From contig NC_133526.1 in assembly GCF_048544455.1 (NCBI RefSeq), forward strand, positions 2,930,001-2,994,000: a stretch of DNA of 64,000 bases, in the 5' to 3' direction. This DNA comes from Silene latifolia (lineage: Eukaryota; Streptophyta; Magnoliopsida; Caryophyllales; Caryophyllaceae). Under the pieces are notes generated by a model. That model was not told where the DNA came from and searched no databases. It worked only from the letters and a program-made list of their open reading frames with translations. Positions 10,960-22,839 of this stretch are shown here, piece by piece. Numbering within the stretch: the first letter of the stretch is position 1; every line of letters starts with the position of its first letter. The position numbers and the translations under genes are program-made.

Positions 10960-13370
10960 TGTGGACAGCGGGCCGCCCACGGGGGCGCTTGGTGAGTGAA
11001 GGGGCTCGAAAACAAGCGTTTGCATTTTGTATGGAGTCGCCACCAATTTTTATGGGAAATTGGAACCGTTCGAATACCTCGTGTCATGTCAAGACACAAA
11101 GTAGTGACATGAACACTAAGCAATCGTTACCCTTAGCATTCTATGTCTAGAATGACTCTCGTGGATGCCAATGAACACGGGTGCTCACGGAGATCTGGAG
11201 TAAGGGGTGAGGGTACGTATTAGGAAGCTCTTTTGATCGAACACCTAATCCCGCCCGCCTCGATAGCGGCCTCTACCAATGATTAGGGAGTTTATTCGTA
11301 CTTGATATATCGTCGGCTATATGCATGCAATGCAACATCCAATAGATTAATCCTAGCATGTGAAGAATTAACTAAGTCGGTGAACAATTAATTAGGCAAA
11401 CAACTGGGGTCGAAGTAGGATTTAATGTAGATTTACATGTGGGAGCATACAAATGATAAAAGCGATACACTAACGATAAATTATAATAAAGGGAAAATAC
11501 AATAATTACATTGGAATAGGCGATCTATGTCGAAAATACCTTTAAAACGGATGATTTGAGAAAAAGAATAAAAGAAATAAATTAACGAACAGAAATTAGC
11601 GTGATAATACGGATAATAGTAGGTTAATACGTAGCTAAGTAAACTAGGTCAAGGCAGAAAAGGAGTTCAGGGACAGAAGTCGTCCTGGAACAAAGAAGAG
11701 AATCGCGCCCTTTGGAAGAGGCGCAGCAGTTGCTGCGTCTGTTCCAAGGACGAACTCTGGCTGTGAAGCCAAAACTGCAATTGTTAACGTTTATTAGTGA
11801 ATTAATGGATTGATTTAGATTACTTAGTCGGATGAAAGTGATTTACAGATTATTTACATATGATTGAGGGTCATAAAATAGCAAACACGATTAAGACGGG
11901 ATAAGACGGATTATTTATGTGAAGGGTCGATGTTAATGAAGGATTAAACAAGCGAATAATTAACTAAACATGATGAATTGACGGCGGATTAACAATGAAC
12001 ATGATAAAAATATATCAACAATGAATCCCAGAAACCCAATACGAACGAATTGAATCCCTAAAACTCGAATTGAACTTAATGACGAAAACCCGCAAATATG
12101 AATTATTTGGGATTTAAGTTGGATTAGATGAATTAAACATGTGAATGGATGATGAAATATATGACACAATATACATGCTAATTATTATGATTTTATGACG
12201 GAGAATTAACAGACGAACAAACAAAACGAAAGAAACAAACAAACTCGAATTACAGAGGACGGAGGAAGAAGAAAAGAAGCAGGAACTGCGGCAGCCTCAC
12301 GAAGAGGCGCAGCAGGTGCTGCGCTCCTTTGAAGAGGCGCAGCAGTTGCTGCGTCTTTTCTCGACTGTCTGTCTACTAGAAATCCGCAAAAAAGGTTTTA
12401 AAGACGGTTTTAGAAATCGGTTTTAATGAGGTGCTTTCGACATAAATCTTACAACGGTGATTACAATAAAATAAATAACAATAAATAAAGAGAATTATTA
12501 CACCCTCAGACTTACATGTTGACGGAACGAGATGAACTAAGAAGATCGATTAGTGATGCTCGACGCGAATGCAAGGAAAGAGTGCCCTCGAAAGAGGAAA
12601 ACGATTTAACAAATTGATTTAATTAGATTGATTGAGTGTAGTGGTCAAATTGGTCGGTCATGCAACGGAGAGGCTGGTACCCGGAAAGATCCGAGCTTAC
12701 GTGGTCGAAGGTTCAAGCACGTAGGCGCCAATTAGTAAGAACGAAGTCTAGAATGCAAAGGGAGAAGAGAAGGGCGGACACTCGCGTGAGAAATATGAGG
12801 AACGAAGGCTCCTATTTATACTAATCACGTGAAGGAATAGGGTTTCGGAGACTCTTTGGAAGTGAATCTCGGAAAGATATAAAAAAGATACGTAAATCAT
12901 GCAAAGAAGGGCCTGGGAAGAGGCGCAGCAGCCACTGCGTCTCCTGGAAGAGGCGCAAAGACTGCTTGCGTCTATTCCCAGGAGGTTTCCTCCTGTTTAA
13001 GAAAGATTTCCGTGTTTAAGTTATGGTAGGACGGATTTAATTCGATTATCTTTTGAATATTACGGGATATTATTTGCCAAAAGATAAAATTTGAGAAATA
13101 TGGAATAGAAATATCCGGAATATTCCGTAACATTCGACTCGGGATTTTACAAACATCGAAAAATGGAGACGGTTTTTGACCCGGACTCAATGTACTCTAA
13201 TTATCACAAAACGACCGTATCGGCACGTAGATGACAACTAAGAGGTTGACATTAATTTTTGAGCAATCACTTGACGATAATCTTACTTAATGTCACTAAT
13301 CGTTCCGCGGATCAAACATGCGGCCCAATCATCACCGGGTGGTTTGCGAGGGTGCGAGAACGAGGTGTCT
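10960..13370 (-). repeat. 3' LTR of the Tat element
   Basis: About 2.41 kb and almost identical to 27948-30367 over long stretches. The TATA box on the minus strand is at 12812-12820. The inner side is bordered by a purine-rich tract, read AAAGTGGGGCTC on the minus strand (13382-13371), taken as the polypurine tract. Confidence 0.9.
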
Positions 13371-14345
13371 GAGCCCCACTTTGACCGAGGCTTGGACAAG
13401 GCGAAAGTCAAAGTATAGCCATCAGTCAATCGAAGATTACAACTCGACGACTATGGCGACGCGAGGCGCTCAAGGGGTCTGAACCAAGGACCTGTTGTCG
13501 GGAACATTTTAGAGTCTGTCGACTATCGGGGAGGGTCGTTTAAAGTCCATTAGACTACGTAAGGAAGCTCGCCAGCCATAAGAAGAGACCATACCTGAGA
13601 CTCAATCGAGCTTCGCGGGGAATAAGAGATATTGAAAACAGCAGGACGTCGGTAGAAACTGCTGGGGAAAATCCGCTTGCGTCAGTCTTGAGCGAATTCT
13701 GGCGAAACTTGGAAGTTGAATCTGCTTGCGTCGGTCTCAAGCGAACTCTTGTTGGGGACATATCGACGACGAGGAACATCTTGATCGTCGTATGGGAAAC
13801 CTTGAATGAGCAGTACTGCAAAATACTACTGCGCCGGGTAAAATGATTTGACGACTAGGAACATCTGAATCGTCGCGAAAGAAAGTCTCGAGCGAGCAGT
13901 ACTGCAAAATACCATCGCGCTAGACAAAAAGGTTGAGCAATACTGCGAAATACTGCTGTGCGGGATAAATCAACTCGGACAATCTGCGAAATATCACGAC
14001 CGGATAAAATGCGGGCCGGAACGAAAGGAAATCGTCGAAACGGACCAAAGTGATAAAATGTCATCGAGGAAGAGGCGCACCAAAGATGGGCCCACGAATA
14101 ACGAACTCATAACGGATTTTTGAAAATCCATCAGGAGGGAAACAAAGGAAGAGGCGCAGCAAGAGCTGCGTCTCTTGGAAGAGGCGCGCAGACTCGCTGC
14201 GTCTGTTCCCCAATTCAAATTCCGCGTAAAAACGCCGAAGTCGGAAGGGTTTCATTTCATTATTTCGAAACACAAATCCTTCAATTTCTCTCTCAAATCT
14301 TCACCATTTCCGTCAAGGTTGGATTCAAAAGCTTGCTTAAAATAT

Positions 14346-17300
14346 GACTAATCGAGGTATGTGTTTTAATCTTGCATTAATCTTCCATATTCGTTGAATT
14401 TTGAGTCGATAAGTAGGGTTTTCGACCCAATTGATCGAAAATTTGGGGCTTTTCCCCAAATGGATTTGTCTTGCCAAATAGATGCTAGAAATGAGTAGTA
14501 GGCAATGTTAGGAACATAACCATGTATTTACTTTGAATTTTCATCGAGTTTCGAGCCCTTGAGCGAATTTTGAGACGGTTTCACAGCTAGATCGAAAATG
14601 GCTTCGAAGACGGCCTTAGGATTGCCCATTTGTGATGAAATTTGATATTCGGGACCCTTGGGTGATGGGTAAACTTCCTGTTATCTCGGAATTTTGGTTG
14701 GTGACGACTTTTGCAGGACACCTTTTAGGGCATAATCGTCATTACAATAAAATGTTTGCCGAATTTTCGACTCGAACTCGGAACTAGACTTTGACTTTGA
14801 CTTGACTTGACCCAATTTGTCACATGAGCGATTGAATTGGTGAGAACATGGCCAAGGATGGCCGGAAGGATAGCTTCCAGGGCTCCCGAGGCTCGAAACC
14901 GCTTAACAAGGGCTTGTCGTCACGTGACGCGCCTAAACCTCGCCTTAATGTTGCAGGTGATGCTGCTTCTACTTCCGGGAGGACTCCCATGGAGGTAGAC
15001 GCTAGTGCGGTTGAGGAGGCTTTGGAGCGGGCTTTCACCGACGCGGTGATGGCCGCCGCAGACGAGGTTCCCGAGGAGGAGGCTGGCGAGGAGGAGGAGA
15101 TTCCGCGACGGGCCCACCTCGGACGAGGGGGTCGTCGGTGAGAGGAGCTCCGCGTGGCCGAGACTGGGAGAGCAGGCACCTTGTGTGGGGTGCAGAGAGG
15201 GTCACCCGTCCTACAGACGGTGAAGAGCTTTGTAAATAGGAATTCCCTAACTCATTACTTATCCTCTTTCTTTTTTCCAAATTTCTTTCAAATTTATTTC
15301 AAAACTAAAGATAGCTTTATTTCGAATCATAATAGGAGGCCGGGAATATCCGGTCGTTCTCGGGGTATACGACGGCGATGGAGCACTACGAGCTACTGTC
15401 GGAGGAGGAGAGGGCCATGATCGAGCGTGGAGCGTTCGGTCCTCCGGTTCGAGTCCGGAGGGATATCGTGAAGAGGAAGTTGCGGGCCAACCTTAGCCTG
15501 GTCCGCGCTTTCTTGGATCGATTTTGGGATACGACTTCCACGTTTCACCCGCCTTTTGGTGAGGTGGGGGTCACCTTGGAGGATTACGGCATGATTTCTG
15601 GTCTGCCGTGCGGGACTGAGGAGATGGTGTGGCCGGAGGCTGGCATGAGGGCGGACTCGGCCGAGGCGAGGAGGTTGATCGGCTGGAACCTGTCGCCGAA
15701 GGTGTTGCGTGCCGGGTTTGGTACCCGACCTATGTTCGAGATTACTTTGCGGGGAAGACCCCAGCATCGGTGGTGATCGATGGGAGGGAGACGGCTCCTC
15801 CTCCTTGTCTGACAAATGGAGCAGAGCTCGTCTGTGGCTTTGGTGGTTCTTGTCTTCGATTTACCTCGGAGACAAGGGTGAGAGGTCACGACGAAGCTTC
15901 TTCCCTTTCTTGCGACCCGAGCTCCCTAGGGCGTTGGGACCGGGTCATCGCTGGTTTTGCGGTCCTCATCCGCTTCATGAGGGGGCCATGGTTCGCCCAG
16001 AGTTGATGGAGAAGGGACTTCTCCCGGTGCTTTGGGACACGGGCTTTTGTTGGAGGTATGAACCTTCCCTTTGATAGCAAAATAAATTCCTTTCTTTATC
16101 AAAGATCGTCACTGACCATTCCGTTTTACAGGCGTGGGTGTACTCCTACTTTCCGGGCCTCGCGCCCAAGAGGACGGAGCCGTTGGAGAGGGCCTATCCC
16201 GTGGTGAGGATTGGGTCATGTGCTTGGATGAAGAGCAAGCGTTCTTCTCACAACGTCTACCGGCGGGATGTGAACGCCCTTCACCGAGCAACGTGAGTAT
16301 CCCGTTTGTATGTATTCACATCTTCTCATACTTTGTTTTCAATTGATCCTAGGAATGACCTTGGCCTTCACATTGTTACAAAGGGGTGCCTGACCTTGGG
16401 CGGAGTACGCCGGAGCGCCTCCCTTTGTTGCTTTGAGACCCTTCGGCCTAGGAGTTCGAGTCGGCTGTTCTTTGTGGACGTCGATGGGTCCCAGTATGGT
16501 ATCCGGGCGAGCGGTTAGCTCGTCGGTGCTTTCGGGTGCGTTGACGGTTCCCGTCGATCCTCCGAGGACGATGTTCGAGGAGCCCTCCGGCCGAGAGGGA
16601 GGCGGACCCGGCCGGTGCCGTGGCGACGACCTTCTTCTTCCCGAGGAGGATTACTCGCGTTCCTTTACGGGAGGTTGGCCTATTGGCCGCAGTGGTGAGT
16701 ATCGTTTATTTTCTTGTTGATTTGATTTTCGAGACTTGCGACGGCGGATCGTCGATTGATGAGAGCTATTCGTCTTTTCGGAGGTTGAGGCGGCGGGCAT
16801 CGAGCCCCCGCAGTACCCCGAGACCCTCGAGTACACCGACGCTACTCGGGAGGACGACGATCTCCGAGCCGCGTGATTTTGATGTAGCCGTGACGGATGC
16901 TTTGGCCTAGATGACCGGCGATCGATTCGGAGGGTGAGCTCCCATTTTGCATGGTTTTCGCGTAAGAACACGTTTGATTGAATTTATTTTAATTTGTTGA
17001 GAGTTTCCTTTTGAAATGCAGGTCGCGCCATCCCGGTTCGTGGCACTATGGAGGGTGGCCAACCGGCTACGAGCTACGGCCATTGAGGCACTCGTCGGCG
17101 GTCGAGGTCGTCAGGTATGAACCTTTATACCCATTTTTCGATTTCCTTTTTTTTAATTTTTGGGTTTCCCAATTTGAGTTGATTGACATGAGCCAATTCG
17201 TTGCTGTTTGCAGGGTGACAGCGAGTCAGGACGAGAGTTGGCCCAGGCCCGGGAGGAGACGGCTCGCTTGTCGAGGGAGCTCGAGTTTCGGGATGCCGAG

Positions 17301-17350
17301 ATCGCCGCTCTTATGGCGAGGGTTGCTGAGTTGGAGGGTGCCCAGCAGTA
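14346..17350 (+). CDS. Antisense passenger gene of the Tat element: plant mobile domain (PMD) unit (fossil)
   Basis: It lies opposite to gag-pol between integrase and the 3' LTR. The segment around 15378-15776 reads VRAFLDRFWDTTSTFHPPFG and EVGVTLEDYGMISGLP, a clear plant mobile domain (the MAIN/MAIL family, also known from retroelements and MULEs). An acidic, low-complexity part (about 14848-15141) precedes it. A short coiled coil (RELAQAREETARLSRELEFR and onward) ends at the TAG near 17347. Intervals with GT...AG-type borders separate the coding stretches, so it looks spliced; the exact model is uncertain. PMD proteins act in nuclear silencing and development; the role in the element is unknown. 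Treated as part of a broken element. Confidence 0.7.
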
Positions 17351-17414
17351 GCTTGTGTCAGTTTTGTAGATTCGTACATCTGATTTTGAAACATTTTTTT
17401 TTTTGGACTCGGTT

Positions 17415-17530
17415 TGGGGCGCAAGCCCCCAGTTTACTTGGTCTTCTTGACTTGTTTGGGGCGAAGCCCCCAGTTTGCTTGTACATTTGTACTTTGTTCG
17501 GGGCGCGAGCCCCCAGTTTGCTCGTACATT
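17415..17530. repeat. Tandem repeat after the PMD unit
   Basis: Three copies of a roughly 45-50-bp unit, each with GGGGCG.AGCCCCCAGTTT.CTTG, begin about 65 bp after the PMD stop. GGGGC/GCCCC inside each unit can form a small stem. Possibly part of the transcript 3' end. Confidence 0.75.
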
Positions 17531-18207
17531 TGCTTTTTGTTGTATACATGATGGCCTGAGTGCCTTTGTTTCTTTGGGTTGTTTGTTTGTACCGCAGTTA
17601 GTTCTTGAACAGTTACGTAGATAACGGTTTATGCCGTTATGCCGCCGAAATTTACATAGAAAAATCACGTGATTCATACATTTTATATACACATAAGGCC
17701 TTTAATTAGCGCACAATGAGACTCAAAGGGAACGCAAAAATGCAAAAATTTTGCTTTTAAATGACCTAAATGACCGGAAATGACCGGACGGTAGGGAGGG
17801 TTACCCCCGAAAAAAAAAGGAAAAAAGAAATTTATAAGTTTAGAAAATGTAGAAAAAGAAATTAAGAAAATGAAATAAGTATATAAATGTTTGAATAATA
17901 AAAAAGAATTAAATGGACAATTAAATACACAAATGTGATAAAATGGCGAGAATGTCAACGTTGCCTCGAAATGCGTGCCCGCGAAATTCCAAAACATGGT
18001 AAACGTCCGTAGTTTACCAAAATAAAATCCCATAGGAATAGGAAATTACGCGCGTTATAGAATTAGGAAAGATCCAAACGCGGAAATCACAGGAGTGAGC
18101 CTGGGAAGAGGCGCGAAAGATGAGTCATCATCCCTTTGAAGAGGCGCAAGTGCCGCGCCTGTTCCCGCAGGGGTTTGTTCTGACGGATTTTGGAAACAGC
18201 AAATTAG

Positions 18208-18216
18208 TATAAATAG
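18208..18216 (+). promoter_or_regulatory. TATA box of the second antisense unit
   Basis: TATAAATAG lies 100 bp upstream of the ATG at 18316. Its context ATTAGTATAAATAGAAGC closely matches the LTR promoter on the other strand (ATTAGTATAAATAGGAGC). The AGAGGCGC module lies upstream in both cases. Confidence 0.7.
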
Positions 18217-18315
18217 AAGCGCTGCCGAAGCTTTGAATCATATAATTCTTCCGTCTTTTCTTCGTCGCTTCTCCTAAAACTTCTAAAAATAAATTTTCAA
18301 GAGAAAATTATCATT

Positions 18316-18978
18316 ATGAATACTTTGGAGGTTCGCTTGAAGGAATGGACTAATGAGTTTTCGAACACGGAAAAGCACGACATGGGTGCTTATAATCTTG
18401 GATCTTTATTGAGTTTGAAACTTATCAAGGTAGTGAAACCGTTCTTAGATGCTTGCCTTGATTATTGGGATCCAAATTATCATGTATTCGCCTTTCCAGG
18501 AGGTGATATTTGTCCTTTTCCAGAGGAAATTGCTGCCATTGGCGGGTGGGACCCTGAACATTTACCTGCCATCCCCTCCACTTCACAAGGGTATAAGAGC
18601 AAGTTTAGAGACTTGCTTGGACTTACTAGGCTCGAGGTAGATCGTCTTGTTACCCCGAAAGGCGTGCGGATGCTGGATTTTATAGACCGATTCATCAACA
18701 GGGCCGACCCTACTGTCTCTTATGTTGCTAGGAGGAGAGCATTTGGCTTCTGTTTGCTTCATGTTTATGTCTTCCAGGGACATGTTGATGAAGATTTGAG
18801 AGGTGATCCTCGTCTATTGGGTCTTGTTGAGCAAATGGAGCTGCGCAGGAGCCCAGCTTGTCTATGCTTAGGGGAGATCATTTTGGGTTTGGATAATAGG
18901 AAATCCAATCGCGATTTTCCATTCTTGGGGAGTCCCGTCATCTTACAGGTAAAAGACACCTTTTTTCCTTTTTTTTTC

Positions 18979-19019
<41 letters not shown>

Positions 19020-19857
19020 TTTTTTTTTTTTTTTGTTTTTTGTTTTTTTTTTTTTTTTTTTGGGTGTCTAATACCTGTTTTGGTAGGTTTGGCTTATGGA
19101 ACGGCTCCGATTGCTCGAGCCCCCAGTTCATGCACTTTCCTATCATGCCCGTATGATTTCGATGAGGACGAGGTCAGTACATGGTGGACTTCACCCGGTC
19201 TCGATTCATTGGAAGAACAAGTCAAGGTGATGACGGCCCTTTGATCGGTGGGTTGTACCATGGTGGCACCTCAAGTCCACACCGGAGTGTCTTCTTTAGA
19301 TCCCACTAGGTCCGTGCGCATCCCCGGATTGGAGTTTATGGTATGCATCTTCCCTGAGAGATTGATGAGGCAAGTTGGGTTGAAGCAGATGATCCCTAGG
19401 CTTGACACCGTCCCGCATCGCTATGGCGTTGACTACCGAGAGCCGAAGAGAGTGGGCTATAAAGTGGGCCCAAAGAAACATGTGGTTCCTGAGTTTCTCC
19501 TCCAATGCTTTGTGGGTGTCGGATTCTTATCTGAGGTGGAGGAAGGCTGCAACTTCGGAAGAGCGTGAAAGACTGAGGAAGCGCGAGCCCGTTGATTACA
19601 AGGTGCGCGAAGGAGAGAAAGAGAAAGAGAAGCATCTGACCGAAGGAGAAGAAGAAGCCGGCTTTCGGGTCATTCATCTTTCAAGAAATCGAAGACTACT
19701 CCCCGTCGCAGAGGTGGTGGTTGGCCAGAACGGAAGGGTCAGGCCTCGAGAGAGACCGTTGGTGATTAGGTCTGAAGTGGTGCAAGAGCGCCCGGCTCGA
19801 GGTCGCGACAAGAAATATGACAAGAACGACAAGGGCAAGGGAAAGATGGAGGAATAG
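18316..19857 (+). CDS. Antisense passenger gene of the Tat element: DUF7745-like unit (fossil)
   Basis: A second unit opposite to gag-pol. The first exon-like stretch (18316-18948) encodes about 210 residues, with YWDPNYHVFAFPGGDICPFP and EEIAAIGGWDPE. This resembles plant DUF7745-type proteins found in transposons; assignment from memory. It ends at a GT donor-like site, followed by a roughly 100-nt T-rich tract (18959-19061) and an AG acceptor-like site near 19085. The last part (about 19402-19857) is charged, rich in Arg, Lys and Glu, and ends DKNDKGKGKMEE. Function unknown. Treated as part of a broken element. Confidence 0.6.
18959..19061 (+). repeat. Long poly(T) tract
   Basis: About 100 nt, nearly all T with a few C and G, inside the intron-like gap of the DUF7745-like unit. 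The short frames over it (Phe-rich or Lys-rich) are artefacts of the tract. Confidence 0.95.
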
Positions 19858-20443
19858 CCCAAGTCTTTATTTATTATTTGATTATTATTATTATTGTTGT
19901 AATAAAAAGGGGGGATTTTTGGAATCCTAGCCTATCTATTTTTTTTTATTATTTGCCGTATTATTATTACTAGAAATTGAATGAAATAAAAAGTTAAATG
20001 GTTATGAAACCGTGGTTATTTTCTTTAATTATTCTTGTCGAATTTCAAATGCAATGCAAATGTCCTTCTATTTACATTTTAAATAAAATGGTGGGTTGAA
20101 TCCCGTGAAGGATTGCCTACGTATTCACTTAAAAAAAGCGAAATCAAACCCTTGCGCGTAGTTCGAGTAAATGTAAAAGAATAATTGTTCGGAGCAAGAG
20201 CTTGTAATGAACATAGAAAATAAGCATGAGCTTTTGCTTACTCGGGAGGTGCGAATTTAGTTTGTTTGATGATATGAGGATGACAAGTTTGCCAAGATGC
20301 AAGAGCATAGTGACATTCAAATAGGCCAGGGGCCGTTTATTTAGTGCCGCAAGAGCGACACGTAGGTTTACGCGAGGCGCGTTTCTGTCCTATCCTAGGC
20401 ATAGTACCGTTTCAGTTGGTCGAGATTTGTGGGGTTTGAAAAC

Positions 20444-21811
20444 TCATTTCCATCCAGTGTCCGTGATTCTAACCGCACCCCCTGGGAGTATGGATTTGAC
20501 TAGATATGGCCCGGCCCAATTAGGTTTGAATTTCCCTCTCGGGTCGACAGGTAAGAGAGCTCTAACCGATTTGAGAACTAAATCTCCTTCTTTGATGTTT
20601 CTTGGCCTAACCCTTTTGTTGAAAGCTCGTTTGATACGTGCTTGATACGTTTGGACATTATGTAAGGCACGTAGCCGACGCTCATCCAGGAGGATGAGTT
20701 CTTCATACCTATCCCTCTTCCAATCGGCTTCAGGGATTTGACTTTCGAGTAGAATACGCAAGGATGGTATTTCTAGCTCGACCGGTTGTACGGCCTCCAT
20801 GCCGTAAGTCAAATAGAAAGGAGTAGCCCCAGTGGGCGTCCTGACGGATGTTCGATACCCCCACAAAGCGAAGGGTATTTTGCTTGGCCAATCTCTGTAA
20901 TTGTCAGTCATTTTCTTGAGGATTGTGACGACATTCTTGTTAGCCGCTTCTACCGCGCCGTTAGTCTGTGGTCTATAAGGCGATGAGTGATGATGCTTGA
21001 TCTTGTACTTGGCTAGCAATTGCTCGGTTTCGGCTTGGAAGTGGGACCCATTATCGCTGATGATCTCATGTGGGCAACCATATCGGCAGATGATGTTATT
21101 TTGTATGAATTTGGCTACATTTTTGGCCGTAAGAGCGGTGTAGGAAGCCGCTTCTACCCACTTGGTGAAGTAGTCAATTGCTACTAGGATGAAACAGTGA
21201 CCTCCCGTTCCTGCTGGGGTTATTTTCCCAATTATGTCGATTCCCCACGCGGAGAATGGCCAAGGAGATGTCATCGTATAGAGCAACGAAGGAGGGACAT
21301 GTTGTACATTCCCGAAGATTTGGCAATTGTGGCAAGGCCTCACATATTTGATGCAATCGGATTCCATTGTGGTCCAATAGTACCCTAGACGTGTGATTTT
21401 CTTTGCCATCATAGGTCCACTCATATGAGGACCGCACTCTCCATCGTGGACTTCTTCCATCACCTTTCGTGCCTGTGAATGATCAAGGCAACGCAGGACT
21501 ACACCAAGAGGTGTTCTTTTGTATAACTCTCCTTGCATGAGGACGTATTGTGAAGCTAGTAGGCGTATAGCTCGTTGTCCCCTCTTGTCCATATCTGGCG
21601 GATAGGTACCGTTAAGCTTGAAGTTTAGGATTGCTTGGAACCAGGGTTCCTGCGCGATTTCTTCTTCATTGGTAATTTGATGGACATAAGCCGGCTCCGA
21701 CCGTCGTTCGATACACAAAGGCATTTCCATCATGTAATCTGGCATGTTTATCAAAGATGCAAGTTTCGCAAGAGCGTCTGCAAATTGATTTTCTTCTCGA
21801 GGTAGGTGCAA
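20444..21811 (-). CDS. Integrase region of the Tat element (fossil)
   Basis: An HHCC zinc finger (HDGECGPHMSG ... CHNCQIF) is followed by a DDE core with WGIDIIGKI, FTKWVEAASY, ISDNGSHF and PQTNGAVEAANK. The tail RVRPRNIKEGDLVL and WAGPYLVKSI is the usual C-terminal integrase region. Part of a broken element. Confidence 0.9.
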   Translation of the reverse strand: MHLPREENQFADALAKLASLINMPDYMMEMPLCIERRSEPAYVHQITNEEEIAQEPWFQAILNFKLNGTYPPDMDKRGQRAIRLLASQYVLMQGELYKRTPLGVVLRCLDHSQARKVMEEVHDGECGPHMSGPMMAKKITRLGYYWTTMESDCIKYVRPCHNCQIFGNVQHVPPSLLYTMTSPWPFSAWGIDIIGKITPAGTGGHCFILVAIDYFTKWVEAASYTALTAKNVAKFIQNNIICRYGCPHEIISDNGSHFQAETEQLLAKYKIKHHHSSPYRPQTNGAVEAANKNVVTILKKMTDNYRDWPSKIPFALWGYRTSVRTPTGATPFYLTYGMEAVQPVELEIPSLRILLESQIPEADWKRDRYEELILLDERRLRALHNVQTYQARIKRAFNKRVRPRNIKEGDLVLKSVRALLPVDPRGKFKPNWAGPYLVKSILPGGAVRITDTGWK

Positions 21812-21816
21812 GTAGG

Positions 21817-22701
21817 TTACGTGATCAAAGAATTGAGCGACTTGGTCAATCCTAGCCGATAGGGTGCTAGGCTTTCACTGGATTTTCCAGATCCCGTAAC
21901 TTGGTTAATGATCGCTGATGAATCTCCATGCACTCGGAGGTTTTTGATGCCTAAGCTTACTGCCGCTTGTAGTCCAATTAAACAAGCCTCATACTCTGCG
22001 GCGTTGTTTGTCACCTCGAAGTCGAGTTTGACAGCGATCGGTGTATGCTCACCTTCAGGAGAAATGAGCAACACTCCTATCCCAAATCCTCTTAGGTTTG
22101 ATGCTCCATCAAAGTATAGGTCCCAGGAGTCTACATCTGTTTGAAGTATGTCCTCGTCGGGAAATGACCAAGTATCTATGGCTTGTGCGTCGTTGATGGG
22201 ATTTTCTGCGAAGAATTCGGCGACGGCGCGACCCTTTATTACTTTCAGTGGCACATATTTGAGGTCAAATTCGGAGAGCATCATGGTCCATCTTGCCAGA
22301 CGTCCGTTGAGAACGGGTTTCTCGAAGAGGTATTTGACTGGATCCATTTTGGAGAATATCTTGACAGAGTAGCTAAGCATGTAATGACGTAGCTTTTTTG
22401 TTGCCCACACAAGAGCGAGGCATGTCTTTTCGAGTTGTGAGTATTTGCACTCGTATTCTAAGAACTTCTTACTTAGATAGTAAATAGCTCTTTCTTCGCT
22501 TCCTACGCTTTGAGCTAGCATGGCACCCATGGCGCTTTCGATTCTTCGTGAGATATAAACCAAGAGGTTGATCTCGTTGTGGTGGCATGAGCACCGGTGG
22601 TTTAGCCAATATCTCCTTGATTCTTGTCGAATGCCTTTTGACAATCGTCGTCCCACATGGTGTGGTCCGTTTTCTTGAGTTTCTTGAAGATAGGCTCGCA
22701 A
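21817..22701 (-). CDS. RNase H and second archaeal-type RNase H of the Tat element (fossil)
   Basis: The first part (ERAIYYLSKKFLEYECKYSQ...LARWTMMLSEFDL) is the RNase H that normally follows RT. The second part (WDLYFDGASNLRGFG...NNAAEYEACLIGLQ...VHGDSSAIINQV) is an extra archaeal-type RNase H domain, diagnostic of the Tat lineage. Part of a broken element. Confidence 0.9.
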   Translation of the reverse strand: MRAYLQETQENGPHHVGRRLSKGIRQESRRYWLNHRCSCHHNEINLLVYISRRIESAMGAMLAQSVGSEERAIYYLSKKFLEYECKYSQLEKTCLALVWATKKLRHYMLSYSVKIFSKMDPVKYLFEKPVLNGRLARWTMMLSEFDLKYVPLKVIKGRAVAEFFAENPINDAQAIDTWSFPDEDILQTDVDSWDLYFDGASNLRGFGIGVLLISPEGEHTPIAVKLDFEVTNNAAEYEACLIGLQAAVSLGIKNLRVHGDSSAIINQVTGSGKSSESLAPYRLGLTKSLNSLIT

Positions 22702-22839
22702 ATCATCGTGAGTTTCGATATGAATCGACTTATGTATTGCACTTTTCCCAGAATCCTCCGACTTCTTTTTTTCGTTTGAGGTTGTGGCATTTCAATCAGA
22801 GCTTTGATTTTTGAGGGATCTATTTCTATACCTCGTTGG

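Noticed and set aside
10737-11150. Frames across the outer/inner element border, repeated at 27911-28111
   Set aside because: They span the LTR start and are copied only because the LTR is duplicated.
14820-16080. Minus-strand frames opposite the PMD unit
   Set aside because: Shadows of GC-rich coding sequence; PMD similarity is on the plus strand.
18943-19146. Lys-rich frame opposite the poly(T) tract
   Set aside because: Pure low-complexity product of the tract.
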